A stretch of 64,000 nucleotides of DNA from JAICYJ01 sp963737445 (GTDB lineage: Bacteria; Actinomycetota; Thermoleophilia; Gaiellales; JAICJC01): assembly GCA_963737445.1 (NCBI GenBank), contig CAVTSO010000011.1, positions 1 through 64,000 of the forward strand, given 5' to 3'. The notes below the pieces were generated by a model that was not told the origin of the DNA, made no database searches, and saw nothing but the letters and a program-made list of their open reading frames with translations. Of the stretch, positions 16,452-26,292 are shown piece after piece. The position numbers were made by a program, and so were the translations under genes. Position 1 is the stretch's first letter; each line of letters starts with the position of its first letter.

Positions 16452-17414
16452 ATGCGCTACGGCCCCGCCGACTCCTCGAAGACCCCGCGCTTCACCGGCG
16501 TCCGCACCTTCATGCGCCTGCCGTTCGTGGAGACGCTGGAGGACGTGGATGTCGCCGTGATCGGGGTGCCGATCGACGACGCGGTGTCGTTCAAGTCGGG
16601 CGCGCGGTTCGGGCCGGAGGCGATCCGCAGCGCGTCGGCGCTGCTGCGCCCCTACAACCAGCGCCTGCGGGTGGACGTGACCGAGCACCTCTCGATGATC
16701 GACCACGGCGATCTGCCGACGGTGCCCGGCTACCACGAGCGCACGCTGGGCCTGATCCAGGAGCACCTGGAGCCGGTGCACCGCGCCGGCGTCGTGCCGC
16801 TATGCCTCGGCGGCGACCACTCGATGGTGCTGGCCGAGCTGCGGGCGGCGGCCGCGGTGCACGGTCAGCTTGCGCTGGTGCACCTGGATGCCCACGCGGA
16901 CATCTGGGAGTCGTACTACGGCGCCCGCTACTTCCACGGCACCGTGTTCAAGCGCGCCGTCGAGGAGGGGCTGGTCGACGCCTCGGCATCGGTGCAGGCG
17001 GGGATGCGCGGGACGCTCTACGGAGAGAGCGACATCGAGGAGCCGCGCCGGCTCGGGTACGACGCCGTCTACTGGGACGAGCTGGAGCAGTTGTCTCCGG
17101 AGGCGTACGGCAACCGGGTGCGGGCGCGGGTCGGTGACCGCCCGGCGTTCCTGTCGTTCGACATCGACTTCGTCGATCCGGCGTTCGCGCCGGCGACGGG
17201 CACGCCCGAGGTGGGCGGGCCGTCGAGCGGCCAGGCGCTGGCCTACCTGCGCGCGCTGCACAGGATCGACTTCCGCGGCTTCGACTGCGTCGAGGTGGCG
17301 CCGGTCTACGACCAGCCGGCCAACATCACCGCCTGGGTGGCGGCCAGCGCCTGCTTCGAGATGCTGTCGCTGCTGGCCGTCGGGCGCCGCGACGCCGCTG
17401 CTACAGCCCCATGA
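16452..17414 (+). CDS. speB: Agmatinase / ureohydrolase (arginase family)
   Basis: A 320-residue ureohydrolase. The N-terminus RYGPADSSKTPRFTGVRTF and FKSGARFGPEAIR are agmatinase-like, and the binuclear manganese ligands are visible in GGDHS, DAHADIWE and SFDIDFVDP. It would hydrolyse agmatine or a related guanidino compound to an amine and urea; formiminoglutamase or guanidinobutyrase activity is possible. It converges on mdh with a 14-bp 3' overlap. Confidence 0.88.
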   Translation: MRYGPADSSKTPRFTGVRTFMRLPFVETLEDVDVAVIGVPIDDAVSFKSGARFGPEAIRSASALLRPYNQRLRVDVTEHLSMIDHGDLPTVPGYHERTLGLIQEHLEPVHRAGVVPLCLGGDHSMVLAELRAAAAVHGQLALVHLDAHADIWESYYGARYFHGTVFKRAVEEGLVDASASVQAGMRGTLYGESDIEEPRRLGYDAVYWDELEQLSPEAYGNRVRARVGDRPAFLSFDIDFVDPAFAPATGTPEVGGPSSGQALAYLRALHRIDFRGFDCVEVAPVYDQPANITAWVAASACFEMLSLLAVGRRDAAATAP

Positions 17415-18330
17415 CGCCGACCAGCTCCCGCACGGCCTCGGCCGAGCGGTTCAGCTGCGCCTGCTCGTCTGAGGTCAGGTTCAGCTTGATGATCTCCTCC
17501 AGCCCGCCCGCGCCCAGGCGGCAGGGGACGCCCATGAAGATGCCGTTCAGCCCGAACTCGCCGGTCAGGTAGGCGGCGCAGGGGAGCACGCGCTTCTGGT
17601 CGTGCACGATCGAGTCGACCATCTCGACCACCGATGCGGACGGCGCGTAGTAGGCCGATCCCGACTTCAGCAGCTTCACGACCTCGGCACCGCCGTCGCG
17701 GGTGCGCTGCACGATCTCGGCCAGCCGCTCCTGCCCGATCAGGTCGGTGATGGGGATCCCGGCCACGTTGGTGTACGAGGTGACGGGCACCATCTGGTCG
17801 CCGTGGCCGCCCAGCACGAAGCCGGTGACGTCCCGCACCGACACGCCCAGCTCCCAGGCCAGGAAGGTGCGGAAGCGGGCCGAGTCGAGCACACCGGCCA
17901 TCCCGATCACCCGCTCGCGGGGCAGCCTGGCCTCGGCGAACGCCACCTGGCACATGGCGTCCAGCGGGTTGGTGACCACAATCAGGATCGTGTCGGGCGA
18001 GCGTGACACCAGGTTCTGGGTGACGTCCGCGACGATCTTCTGGTTGGTCGTGAGCAGGTCGTCCCGGCTCATACCCGGCTTGCGCGCGATCCCGGACGTG
18101 ATCACGCAGACGTCCGACCCGGCCGTCTCCTCGTACCCGTTGGTGCCGACCACGTTGGGCTCGTACCCGAGCACCGGGCCGGTCTGGTTCAGGTCGAGCG
18201 CCTTGCCCTGCGGCAGCCCTTCGACGATGTCGACCAAAACGACGTCGGCATAGTCCCGCTCGGCCAGCCGCTGGGCAGTGGTCGCGCCGACGTTACCGGC
18301 ACCGACGACCGTGATCTTGAGACGACTCAT
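17401..18330 (-). CDS. mdh: Malate dehydrogenase (LDH-like type)
   Basis: A 309-residue NAD-dependent dehydrogenase of the LDH-like malate dehydrogenase group. Features: GAGNVGATTAQRLA with the NAD-selecting Asp in LVDIVEGLPQGKALD; substrate Arg in GIARKPGMSRDDLL (Arg rather than the Gln of lactate dehydrogenase); DSARFRTFLA; and the catalytic His in GGHGDQMVPV. It oxidises malate to oxaloacetate. A GGGGGGAACC tract precedes the ATG. It diverges from citrate synthase over 112 bp, so the two TCA enzymes may share control. Confidence 0.94.
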   Translation of the reverse strand: MSRLKITVVGAGNVGATTAQRLAERDYADVVLVDIVEGLPQGKALDLNQTGPVLGYEPNVVGTNGYEETAGSDVCVITSGIARKPGMSRDDLLTTNQKIVADVTQNLVSRSPDTILIVVTNPLDAMCQVAFAEARLPRERVIGMAGVLDSARFRTFLAWELGVSVRDVTGFVLGGHGDQMVPVTSYTNVAGIPITDLIGQERLAEIVQRTRDGGAEVVKLLKSGSAYYAPSASVVEMVDSIVHDQKRVLPCAAYLTGEFGLNGIFMGVPCRLGAGGLEEIIKLNLTSDEQAQLNRSAEAVRELVGVMGL

Positions 18331-18442
18331 AGTGGTGGTTCCCCCCGGGTAAAGACGGTTGCTCGCGGTTCAAATTGCGGCAGGCATCTTCGCACGAACG
18401 GCTACCATCCGGTCGAAGTCGAAGCGATTGGAAAGGCGCGTG

Positions 18443-19606
18443 ATGGCGGACAAGGGTGGACTCGAGGGGATCGTCGTCGCGCGCAGCCGTCTCTGCTCGA
18501 TCGACGGGCAGAAGGGCGTTCTCATCTACGGCGGGTACGACGTCGGCGACCTCGCCGAGCACTCGAGCTACGAGGAGACGTGCTTCCTGATCCTGCGCGG
18601 CCACCTGCCCAGCCGCGACGAGCTGGACGCGTTCACCTCCGACCTGGCCGCGGCCAGCCCGCTGTCGGAAGAGACCGCAGCCGTGATCGACATGCTTGCC
18701 AGCCACGCGGCCCCGATGGAGATGCTGCGCACCGCCGTGTCGGCCGACTCGTTCGACGACCCGGACAAGGACTCGAACGCGGAGGAGGCCAACGTCCGGA
18801 AGGCCACCCGGCTGATCGCAAAGATGCCGACGATGGTGGCACGCTATGACCGCCGCCGCCGCGGGCTGGATCCGGTCGAGCCCGATCCGGGTCTCGGCCA
18901 CGCCGCGAACTTCCTGTACATGCTGGCGGGCGAGCGGCCCGACCAGCAGGCGGCCCGCACCTTCGACGTGGCGCTGATCCTGCACGCCGACCACGAGATG
19001 AACGCCTCCACGTTCACGGCGCGGGTGATCGCCTCGACGCTGTCGGACATGCACTCGGCCATCACCGGCGCCATCGGCGCGCTCAAGGGCCCGCTGCACG
19101 GTGGCGCCAACGAGCAGGTCATGCACCTGCTGATGGACATCGGCAGCGACGAGAACATCGAGCAGGAGATCCGCGGGCGCCTGGATCGCAAGGAGCGGAT
19201 CATGGGCTTCGGCCACCGCGTCTACAAGACGTACGACCCGCGCGCCGTGATCCTCAAGCGCTACTCGCGGTCACTGGCCGAGCGCTCGGACGAGCCGCAG
19301 TGGTTCGCGATGAGCGAGCACATCGAGAAGGCCGTGATGGAGGAGAAGGGCCTGTACCCGAACGTGGACTTCTACTCCGCCTCCACCTACCACTACCTCG
19401 GGATCGAGACCGGGCTGTTCACGCCCATCTTCGCGATGAGCCGGGTGGTGGGCTGGGCTGCGCACGTGATCGAGCAGCACGGCGACAACCGCCTGATCCG
19501 GCCCAGCTCGGAGTACGTGGGACCGGCGCTGCGTGCCCTACCAGCCGATCGAGCAGCGGACGGCGCCGGAAGCGGCGTAAGCGGATCTTCATCTGCTCGC
19601 GGTTGA
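18443..19606 (+). CDS. gltA: Citrate synthase with frameshifted C-terminus
   Basis: A 387-residue citrate synthase by the open frame, condensing oxaloacetate and acetyl-CoA. Catalytic and binding motifs are intact: LILHADHEMNAST, GPLHGGANEQV, GFGHRVYKTYDPRA, and NVDFYSAS with the catalytic Asp. GGAAAGG precedes ATG 18443. After YVGPALRA the open frame runs into low-quality sequence, whereas removing one C from the CCC at 19536-19538 gives RAYQPIEQRTAPEAA and a stop at 19578-19580, which matches the normal family ending (Y.PIEQR). A 1-base insertion or sequencing error is therefore likely, and the true end is probably 19580. Confidence 0.9.
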   Translation: MADKGGLEGIVVARSRLCSIDGQKGVLIYGGYDVGDLAEHSSYEETCFLILRGHLPSRDELDAFTSDLAAASPLSEETAAVIDMLASHAAPMEMLRTAVSADSFDDPDKDSNAEEANVRKATRLIAKMPTMVARYDRRRRGLDPVEPDPGLGHAANFLYMLAGERPDQQAARTFDVALILHADHEMNASTFTARVIASTLSDMHSAITGAIGALKGPLHGGANEQVMHLLMDIGSDENIEQEIRGRLDRKERIMGFGHRVYKTYDPRAVILKRYSRSLAERSDEPQWFAMSEHIEKAVMEEKGLYPNVDFYSASTYHYLGIETGLFTPIFAMSRVVGWAAHVIEQHGDNRLIRPSSEYVGPALRALPADRAADGAGSGVSGSSSARG

Positions 19607-19632
19607 CAGATGATGGCCTTTGGGAGATGCTA
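19603..19632 (+). promoter_or_regulatory. SigA-type promoter of the DUF11 gene
   Basis: A perfect -35 TTGACA at 19603-19608 is followed after 17-18 bases by GATGCTA (19626-19632) as a poor -10. It lies just after citrate synthase and about 55 bases before the GTG of the surface-protein gene, with GGGGGT at 19671-19676 as its ribosome binding site. Confidence 0.5.
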
Positions 19633-19684
19633 GCCGGGCTGAAGCTCCGGTGGGAAATAATCTGATTCTTGGGGGTCAACTGAC

Positions 19685-22369
19685 GTGACCGGCCATCGAA
19701 CCGTGCGCATCGCCTGCGTCGGCCTGCTCGCGCTCGGCTTGCTGCGTCGCCGTATCCGCGAGCTCCAGCGCCGCCTCCAACCTCGCGGTTTCGATCTCCG
19801 GACCGGCGAGTAACCCCGTCGCCGGCAACGGCAGTCCGTTTGAGCTCACGGTGCAGACCACCAATAACGATGCGGGCGATTCTGCCGCCGTTACGACGAC
19901 CCTTTCACTCCCTGTCCGGCGTCACGCTGGACGGTTCCGCGACTCCCGCCGGATCGAACTGTGCTCCCGCCGGGGCCGGAACAGTGCAGTGCGCCAGGCC
20001 AGTCATTACGGCTGGCTCGACCGACACGTTCACAGTCGACCTCCAGGCCGACCACACGGTCACCGGCGTCGTTCACGTCCTTGGGTCGTCGACCGATGGC
20101 TCGCTGACGTCGAACACGGCGGACGATCCCGTCACCGTGGACACGAGCGCCGACCTGGCGCTGTCGGATGTGGCGACGCCGTCGGCTTCGCCGGGTGTGA
20201 CGGTGGGTGATGCGGTTGCCGGTGGGACGATTGCATATGCGTTGACGGTGACGAATAGCGGGCCCTCGGACAGTCAGGGCTTCACAGTGACGGATCAGTT
20301 GCCGGAGGGTGCAACGTTTGTTTCGTCAAGTCCGACCGGTTGCACGGCGTCGCCGGGCGGTCCTGGATTGGGTGATCTGGTGTCGTGCACGGAGGGCGTG
20401 GCGACAACGCCGTCGCATTCGACGCTGGTCACGATTCGGGCGCAGATCTCGGCGAGTGAGCCGGCGAACGGGGCGTGGGCGGATAGCGCGATGATCGCGT
20501 CCACGCAGACCACGGATCCGACGCCTGGTGACACCGCGAGCAAGTCCGTCAACCTGGTCACGAGGTCGGATCTGGCGTTGACGGAGTCGGCGGCGGTGCC
20601 GACAGGCGCAAGCTATGAGCCGTCCACGCAGAACGGCATGGTCGTCGCGGGCGACACGCACGCCTACAGCTATACGTTGACGGTGACGAATGGCGGCCCG
20701 TCGGATAATCAGGGATTCGTGGTGCAGGATGTGCTGCCGCACGGCGCGCTCTTTGACGGCGTGGATAGCACCGGCGGCTGCGTGGTGGCCGCGCCGGGCG
20801 ACGCCCTCAACGGTGACACCGTCCAGTGCACGGTGAGCTCCGTGACGGCGCCGCTCGGTGATCCGTCGTTCACTGCGGCGACGACGGCATCGAGTGAGCC
20901 GGCCAACGGGGCGTACACCGATAGCGCGTCGATCTTCTCATCGCAGACAGTTGATCCCAGCAACGGGAACGACACCGAACTCGCACCCGCTCAACCTCGT
21001 CGAGCGTGCCGACTTGACCCTTGCCAACTTCGCGGTCTCGCCCGTTCAGACGCCCCCTATCTACGCCAACAGCAATCCGGCACAGAACACCGTGACGTAC
21101 ACCTTCAGCGTCGCCAACGGTGGGCCGTCGGATGGTCATGCTGTGATCGTGACGTCGACGCCGAGCGGGCAAGCTGGTCGGCGCCAGCTACGGGTGGTGT
21201 GTTGACCCTTGCACGCCCTCCAGCGCTCAGCCGTATCCCTCCGGTGGCGAGCTCAGCATCGGCACGGCCGGCACCGTCCCGAACGGCCAGACGATCGATG
21301 TCGTCGTCACTGCCACGGCCGATACCACACTCCGCTTCGGTCCGAAGAACGGCTCCGAGTCGGTTGTCTCGGGCTTCGGCACCACCTCGGCCACCCAAGA
21401 CTACCGATCTCAGTGACAACTCGGCAGCAGACAGCCCGGGCGTAACCATCGACACGGTACCCACGGTACCGCTCAGCCAGTTCGCCATACCTGGGACCAA
21501 CAACGCCATCCTGACGTGGGAGAAGCCCCAAAGCGACGGCGGCAAGCCGATCCGGAATTATCAGATCAAGGTTACGCCGTTCGGTGGGAGCACAACCACG
21601 CTACCGCTCTTCGCTGCGTCGAATCCCCACACGACGGCCTGTGCGGAGAGTGTGAACCACGACTGTTACCAGTTCACTGTCACCGGTCTGCCTCCCATCA
21701 CCGGCGGGTACTCATTCGGCATCGCGGCGCTGAACGACGTTGGCACCGGCGACACAGCGACGGCGCAGGCGACGCCGTCGGCCGACACACAGAACGCGTT
21801 GTACCGACGAATACGGGCCAGACGCTCACGTCGTGCATGACGGCGTCGCCGACGAGTCCCACCTGCATCCAGTACGTGATCCCGTCGGGGAATGGTGGAG
21901 TGTTCGGCGCCCAGGGCAACTTCGTGCTCGCCGGCAACTTCTGCAACGGTAATCCGTGCTTCGGCGGAGTCTGCTACGAACACCCCACCCACCAATACCA
22001 ATCCTGGGACAAAGCCCGGAGCCGTGAACCTCGGCTCGTTCTTCGGCTACACCGACTTCAAGCGCCCGATCCTCGAGATCATCACCTGGGATTTCTCAAC
22101 ATTCACGTCCGCCGAGGAACAGAACCCGGGCTCGATTCCGGTTTACTACGAGAAGGCCGGGGCCAGCCAGGCCGGCTTGCTGCCGATGTGCACGAACAAG
22201 AGCTACGCGCTCACGCCGCAGCAGGCCTTAAGCCGATCCGCTCACCGGATCCACCTGCATCAAGAAGTTCAACATCCTCGGCAGCAAGCAAAATCCGGCC
22301 GCCAACGGTGACATCCAGTTCCAGATCAACCTGACGTCGGACAGCGACGGCCTCGCGGGCCACCACTGA
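19685..22369 (+). pseudogene. DUF11-repeat / fibronectin III secreted protein, broken by multiple frameshifts
   Basis: Coherent protein sequence is spread over all three plus frames. In order: GTG 19685 with signal-peptide start (VRIACVGLLALG); shift near 19735; SNLAVSISGPASNPVAGNG; shift near 19905; three DUF11 repeats (about 20150-20560, 20565-20985, 21005-21410) each with a TVTNSGPSD-type motif and a DQLPEGATF-type motif; shift near 20985 and two more before 21410; a fibronectin III-like segment (AILTWEKPQSDGGKPIRNY, about 21470-21780); shifts near 21790, 21985 and 22240; and a C-terminal part ending DSDGLAGHH at 22369. At least seven shifts are needed. It would be a cell-surface protein. 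Lower GC and looser codon use than neighbours suggest acquisition or relaxed selection; local assembly error is an alternative. Confidence 0.8.
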
Positions 22370-22381
22370 GCCCCGATAACG

Positions 22382-25300
22382 CTACGCGCTGACCCTGGTC
22401 GCGCTCGAGCGGGACGGTGGGGACGAACACCACACCGAGCGAGGCGAACAGGTCGTCGGCTTCCCGGCGTGACGCGGATCGTCGTCTCCGCGACGTTCGG
22501 CGGCCCGCGCCATCGCATCCAGGGTGAGCGCGACCTCGTAGCGAGCGTGGCGCTCGCGCGCCTGGCCAGGCTCTCGTCGAAATCCGCCGGGCGCAATCAC
22601 CGTCACCCCGCTGGACGTGGGCGTAGCCCCGAACCCGGTGGAGCAACGGGTCCTGGGTCGCGCCGCCGCCCACAGCCGTCCGTTGCAGGCACGCGGAGGC
22701 GAGCTCGATCGCCTCTTCGCAGCGGGCCTGCAACACCAGCGCCTCGGCGATCCGCGCGTCGGTGTCGACCAGCTCCGCCTCGGCCGCGCCGCATGGAACT
22801 GCTCGCGGGCGGCAGCGAAGAGCTCGCGGCCCGCGTCGAAGTCGCCGCCGCGGCTGGCCACGCGACCGAGACTGCTGGTCGCGTAGGCGACGCCGATCCC
22901 GTAGTCGGCAGCCCGCCAGACGCGCAGCGACTCCTCGAACAGCGGCGCGCCTCGTCCAGCGTGGCCCTGATCGCTCAGCACCTCCGCAATGTTGTGAGTC
23001 TGCACCGCGGCGTCCACCTCGTCGCCGATCCGGCGGCGGACGCTCGCGGCCGCGTTCGTACTGCTCGACCGCCTCGTCCCAGCGGCCTTCAAGCCATGCG
23101 AACAGGCCGAGGTTGTTGTAGATCGTGGCCTGCGTGCCGAGTTGCCGAGCTCGTCGTAGAGTCGAGCGCCCGCTGGGAGTAGCACCGCCTCATCGCTCCT
23201 GCCCAGCTCGACCAGCAACCAGTCGAGGATGAAGTAGGCGTGCGCGAGGGCCTCGCGCTCGCTCGCTCGCTTGGCCGCGTCGATCGCCGCGTCGAGCCAG
23301 TCGACCGCATCCAGCCGCCGGCCCTGCGCCTGGCGGATCAGGCCGTAGAACGCGCATCAGCCGCGCATGTTGCTGCGCGGCGGCTGTGTCCGCCGCGTGC
23401 GGAGTCCAGCGGCACCATGCCGCGACTCAGCCAGCGCAGCGCCTGCGGGTAGTGCCCTGTCCGTTCCGCCACGGATGGCGTGCTTGAAGCAAGAGCCGGC
23501 CCTGGGCGATTCCGTCGGCTAGCAGCCGCCGCGCGGCGCTGTAGGCGCACGCGCGCCTGGGGATACTGGCCGATCCGCTCGCGGAGGTCGCCGAGCTTCT
23601 CGTGCACCTCGGCAGAGGTCGTCGCGTCCACGCTCGGGAACCTGCCGCGCGCTCTGCAGCGCATGCTCGAGGTGCTCGGCGGCATCGACGATCGCGAACT
23701 TCGACTCCGCCATCGCTGCGGCCCGTCGCGAGTAGACCCAGGCCTTGTCGCGCACGCGGCCGTGGAAGAAGTGCAGCGCCAGCAGGTCGAGATGGGCTTC
23801 GTCGTCCGCGCGATCCCGCTCGATCGTCTCACCGGCGCGGACGTGCAGATCCCGACGCCGGCGGTATGCCAGCCCCTCGTAGGCGGCGTCGCGCATCAAT
23901 GCGTGGCGGAAGCGGTGGAAGCCGGCGCCATCCTCGGTCACGAAGTCGCCCAACCGCAGCCAGGCCGCCGCGCCGGTGACCGGCTCGTCCAGTAGCTGCT
24001 CGGCGAGTTCGGAGCGGAAGCGCAGACCCAGCACCGATGCCACACGGAGCAGGCGGCGATCGGGTGACGCCAGCTGGTCGATCTGCGCCGTCACCATCGC
24101 CTCCACCGTGTCCGGCAGCCCCTCGGTGGTGCCCGCCACACGCGTCGCGTTCAGCAGCTCCTGCAGAAACAGCGGGTTGCCGCCCGATCGGCGAGCGAGG
24201 ATCGACATCTCGTGAGGGCGCAGCGGCGAATCCTCGGTCGCAGCGATCAGCAGCTCGACCACCTTCTCCTCGGCGAGGGTGTCGAGCTGAAGTGACACCG
24301 TGGCCGCGCCGGCCGGCGCTGCGAACCCGGAAGCTTCGTTGCGCCGGGTGACGCCGATCAGCCAGGCCCGCCCGGCCACCTCGCGGCAGAGCTGGAGCAG
24401 CAGGTCACCGGACGCCTCGTCCATCCAGTGCGCGTCCTCGATCGCGATCAGCGTCGGGCCGCTGAGGATGCTGCTCAAGAGCTTCGTCACAACCTCGTTC
24501 AGCCTTGCCCTGCGGAACTCCTGGCCGAGCTGATCCACTTCTGGGTTCGTGGGCATGTCCAGGTCGAGCGGGACACCGAGCAACGGCAGCCATGTGGACA
24601 GCTCCGGGGCGCTGCTCAACACCACCTGCATCAGCCTCGACACGATCGCCTCGCGCGACGCGTCGGCATCCACCTCGAGGGCCTGCAGCAGCAGCGGGCG
24701 CACCGCCGCGTAGGGAGTCGAGGCGCCGTACAGGTCGCAGCTGGCCGACAGCAGCCGCATCTCGCTGCCCACCTCCCGCATCGCGGCCAGCATGCGCGTC
24801 TTCCCGATCCCGGGCGGCCCGACGATCTCGACGATCGAGCCCTCTCCTTGCAGCGCGGCGCGGACGGCGCGCTGCAGGATGCCGGTCTCGAAATCGCGTC
24901 CCACCATGGGCAGCTCACGCTCGCCGGTCGTCGCCTTTGTCCCCAGCGGCCGGCCGATCACCGATGCGTAGACCGGGAGCGTCTTGCCCTTGACCATGAA
25001 CGGGTCGAGCTCGGTCGTCTCGAAGGTCACCGAGCAGGCGTCCAGCACGCTCTGCGCGGCCAGGATCTGGCCGGGCTCGGCCTTGCCCATCACGCGGGCG
25101 GCCAGGTTGACGGCGTCGCCCATGACGGTGTAGGTGCGCCGGTAGGACGGGCCGATATCTCCCGCGAACACCGGGCCGGTGTTGACGCCGACCCGGATCG
25201 GGATGCGCAGTTCGGCGGCCTGCAGCGTCGCGCAGCGCCGCCAGCATACGAGCCTCGTCGTCCGGGCTGGCGGTCGGGGCGCCGGCCACCAGAATCAGCT

Positions 25301-26222
25301 TGCCGCCGTCGCGGTCGACATCGGTGCCCAGGAAGGTGACGCCGTGCGCCTCGCAGGCGACCTGGGCGGCTGACACCAGCGCCTCCAGCGCGTCGGCCAC
25401 CTCCTCCGCCGGGCGGGCGGCGACCATCTCGTCGAGGCCGTCGTAGTGGATGAAGCCGACGGTGACGCGACGGTGCTCCGGGTCGCCGTGCCCGGCCAGC
25501 AGCAGTTCGCGCAGGGAGACCGGAATGCACTCCGCCAGATCCACCGACGGCGGCACGTGCTGTGGATCGGGCTCGTAGCTCCTGGCCTCGTCCGGCCGCA
25601 GGTGGCGCCGCAGCCGGATGCCCTCGCCCTTCGGCTGGGAGAGCAGCTCGGGCGGCAGCTGTGCCGCGGTGTCAAGGCTAACGACGACCTCGCCCGCGTC
25701 GGCCGTGCCCTCCATGGCGACCACGGTGCTCGCTCCAGGGCCGGTCAGCAACAGCTCCCGGTGGCGCTCGCCGACGAGGAAGAAGTGGAACTCGCCGGAG
25801 TGGACGCCGACCGACATGCGCAGGCGCACCTTGCCGGCCGAGGTGTCGATCGCACCCATCTCGCTGAGCGTGCGCCGCATGCCAATCGCAGCGGCGACGC
25901 CGTCCGACGCGTGGTGCTCACCCGAGAAGAACAGGAGCAGGGCGTCCCCGCCGAACTTGATCAGGCCGCCGCCGTTGGCGTAGGCCGTGCCCAGCAGCTG
26001 GCGGAACACGAAGCCGACGACGTCGGTCACCTCCTCGGCGCCGACGCGGCCCAGCCGCGCCAGCCGCTCGGACATCTTGGTGAAGCCCGAGATGTCGACG
26101 AACACGACCGTCCCTTCGAGCGCCCGCACCCGCACGTCCGGCTGCTCGCTGATCCAGCGGATGGTCAGGCGCGGCAGGAACGGCCGCAGCTTCGACGAGC
26201 GATCGGTGGAGACGTTGGCCAC
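22382..26222 (-). pseudogene. Soluble-adenylyl-cyclase-like protein (two cyclase domains, AAA ATPase, TPR), frameshifted
   Basis: Starting at GTG 26222, about 330 residues read cleanly: a first class III cyclase domain (TVVFVDISGFTKMSERL with metal Asp, IKFGGDALLLFF with the second Asp and Lys) and the first half of a second. A shift near 25224 joins RMLAALRDA to LQAAELRIPIRVGVNTG and YTVMGDAVNLAARVM, which carries the substrate Asp and the Asn/Arg pair missing from domain one. Next comes an ATPase (GPPGIGKTR Walker A, LIAIEDAHWMDEA Walker B), then TPR-like helices with further shifts near 23614, 23547, 23490, 23370 and beyond, to a C-terminus around 22382 (LFASLGVVFVPTVPLER). The order matches mammalian soluble adenylyl cyclase and bacterial relatives. 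If the shifts are real the protein is truncated after the cyclase region. Confidence 0.8.
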
Positions 26223-26292
26223 GTGATACCTCGATAGAGGACGGCGGTAGGGTCAAGTGTAAACGTGCAGGGCGCGCGCAGGAACCGCCGGC

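Noticed and set aside
20150..21430. Tandem repeats in the surface-protein gene as a CRISPR array
   Set aside because: The repeats are ~420-bp coding DUF11 units, not short direct repeats with unique spacers.
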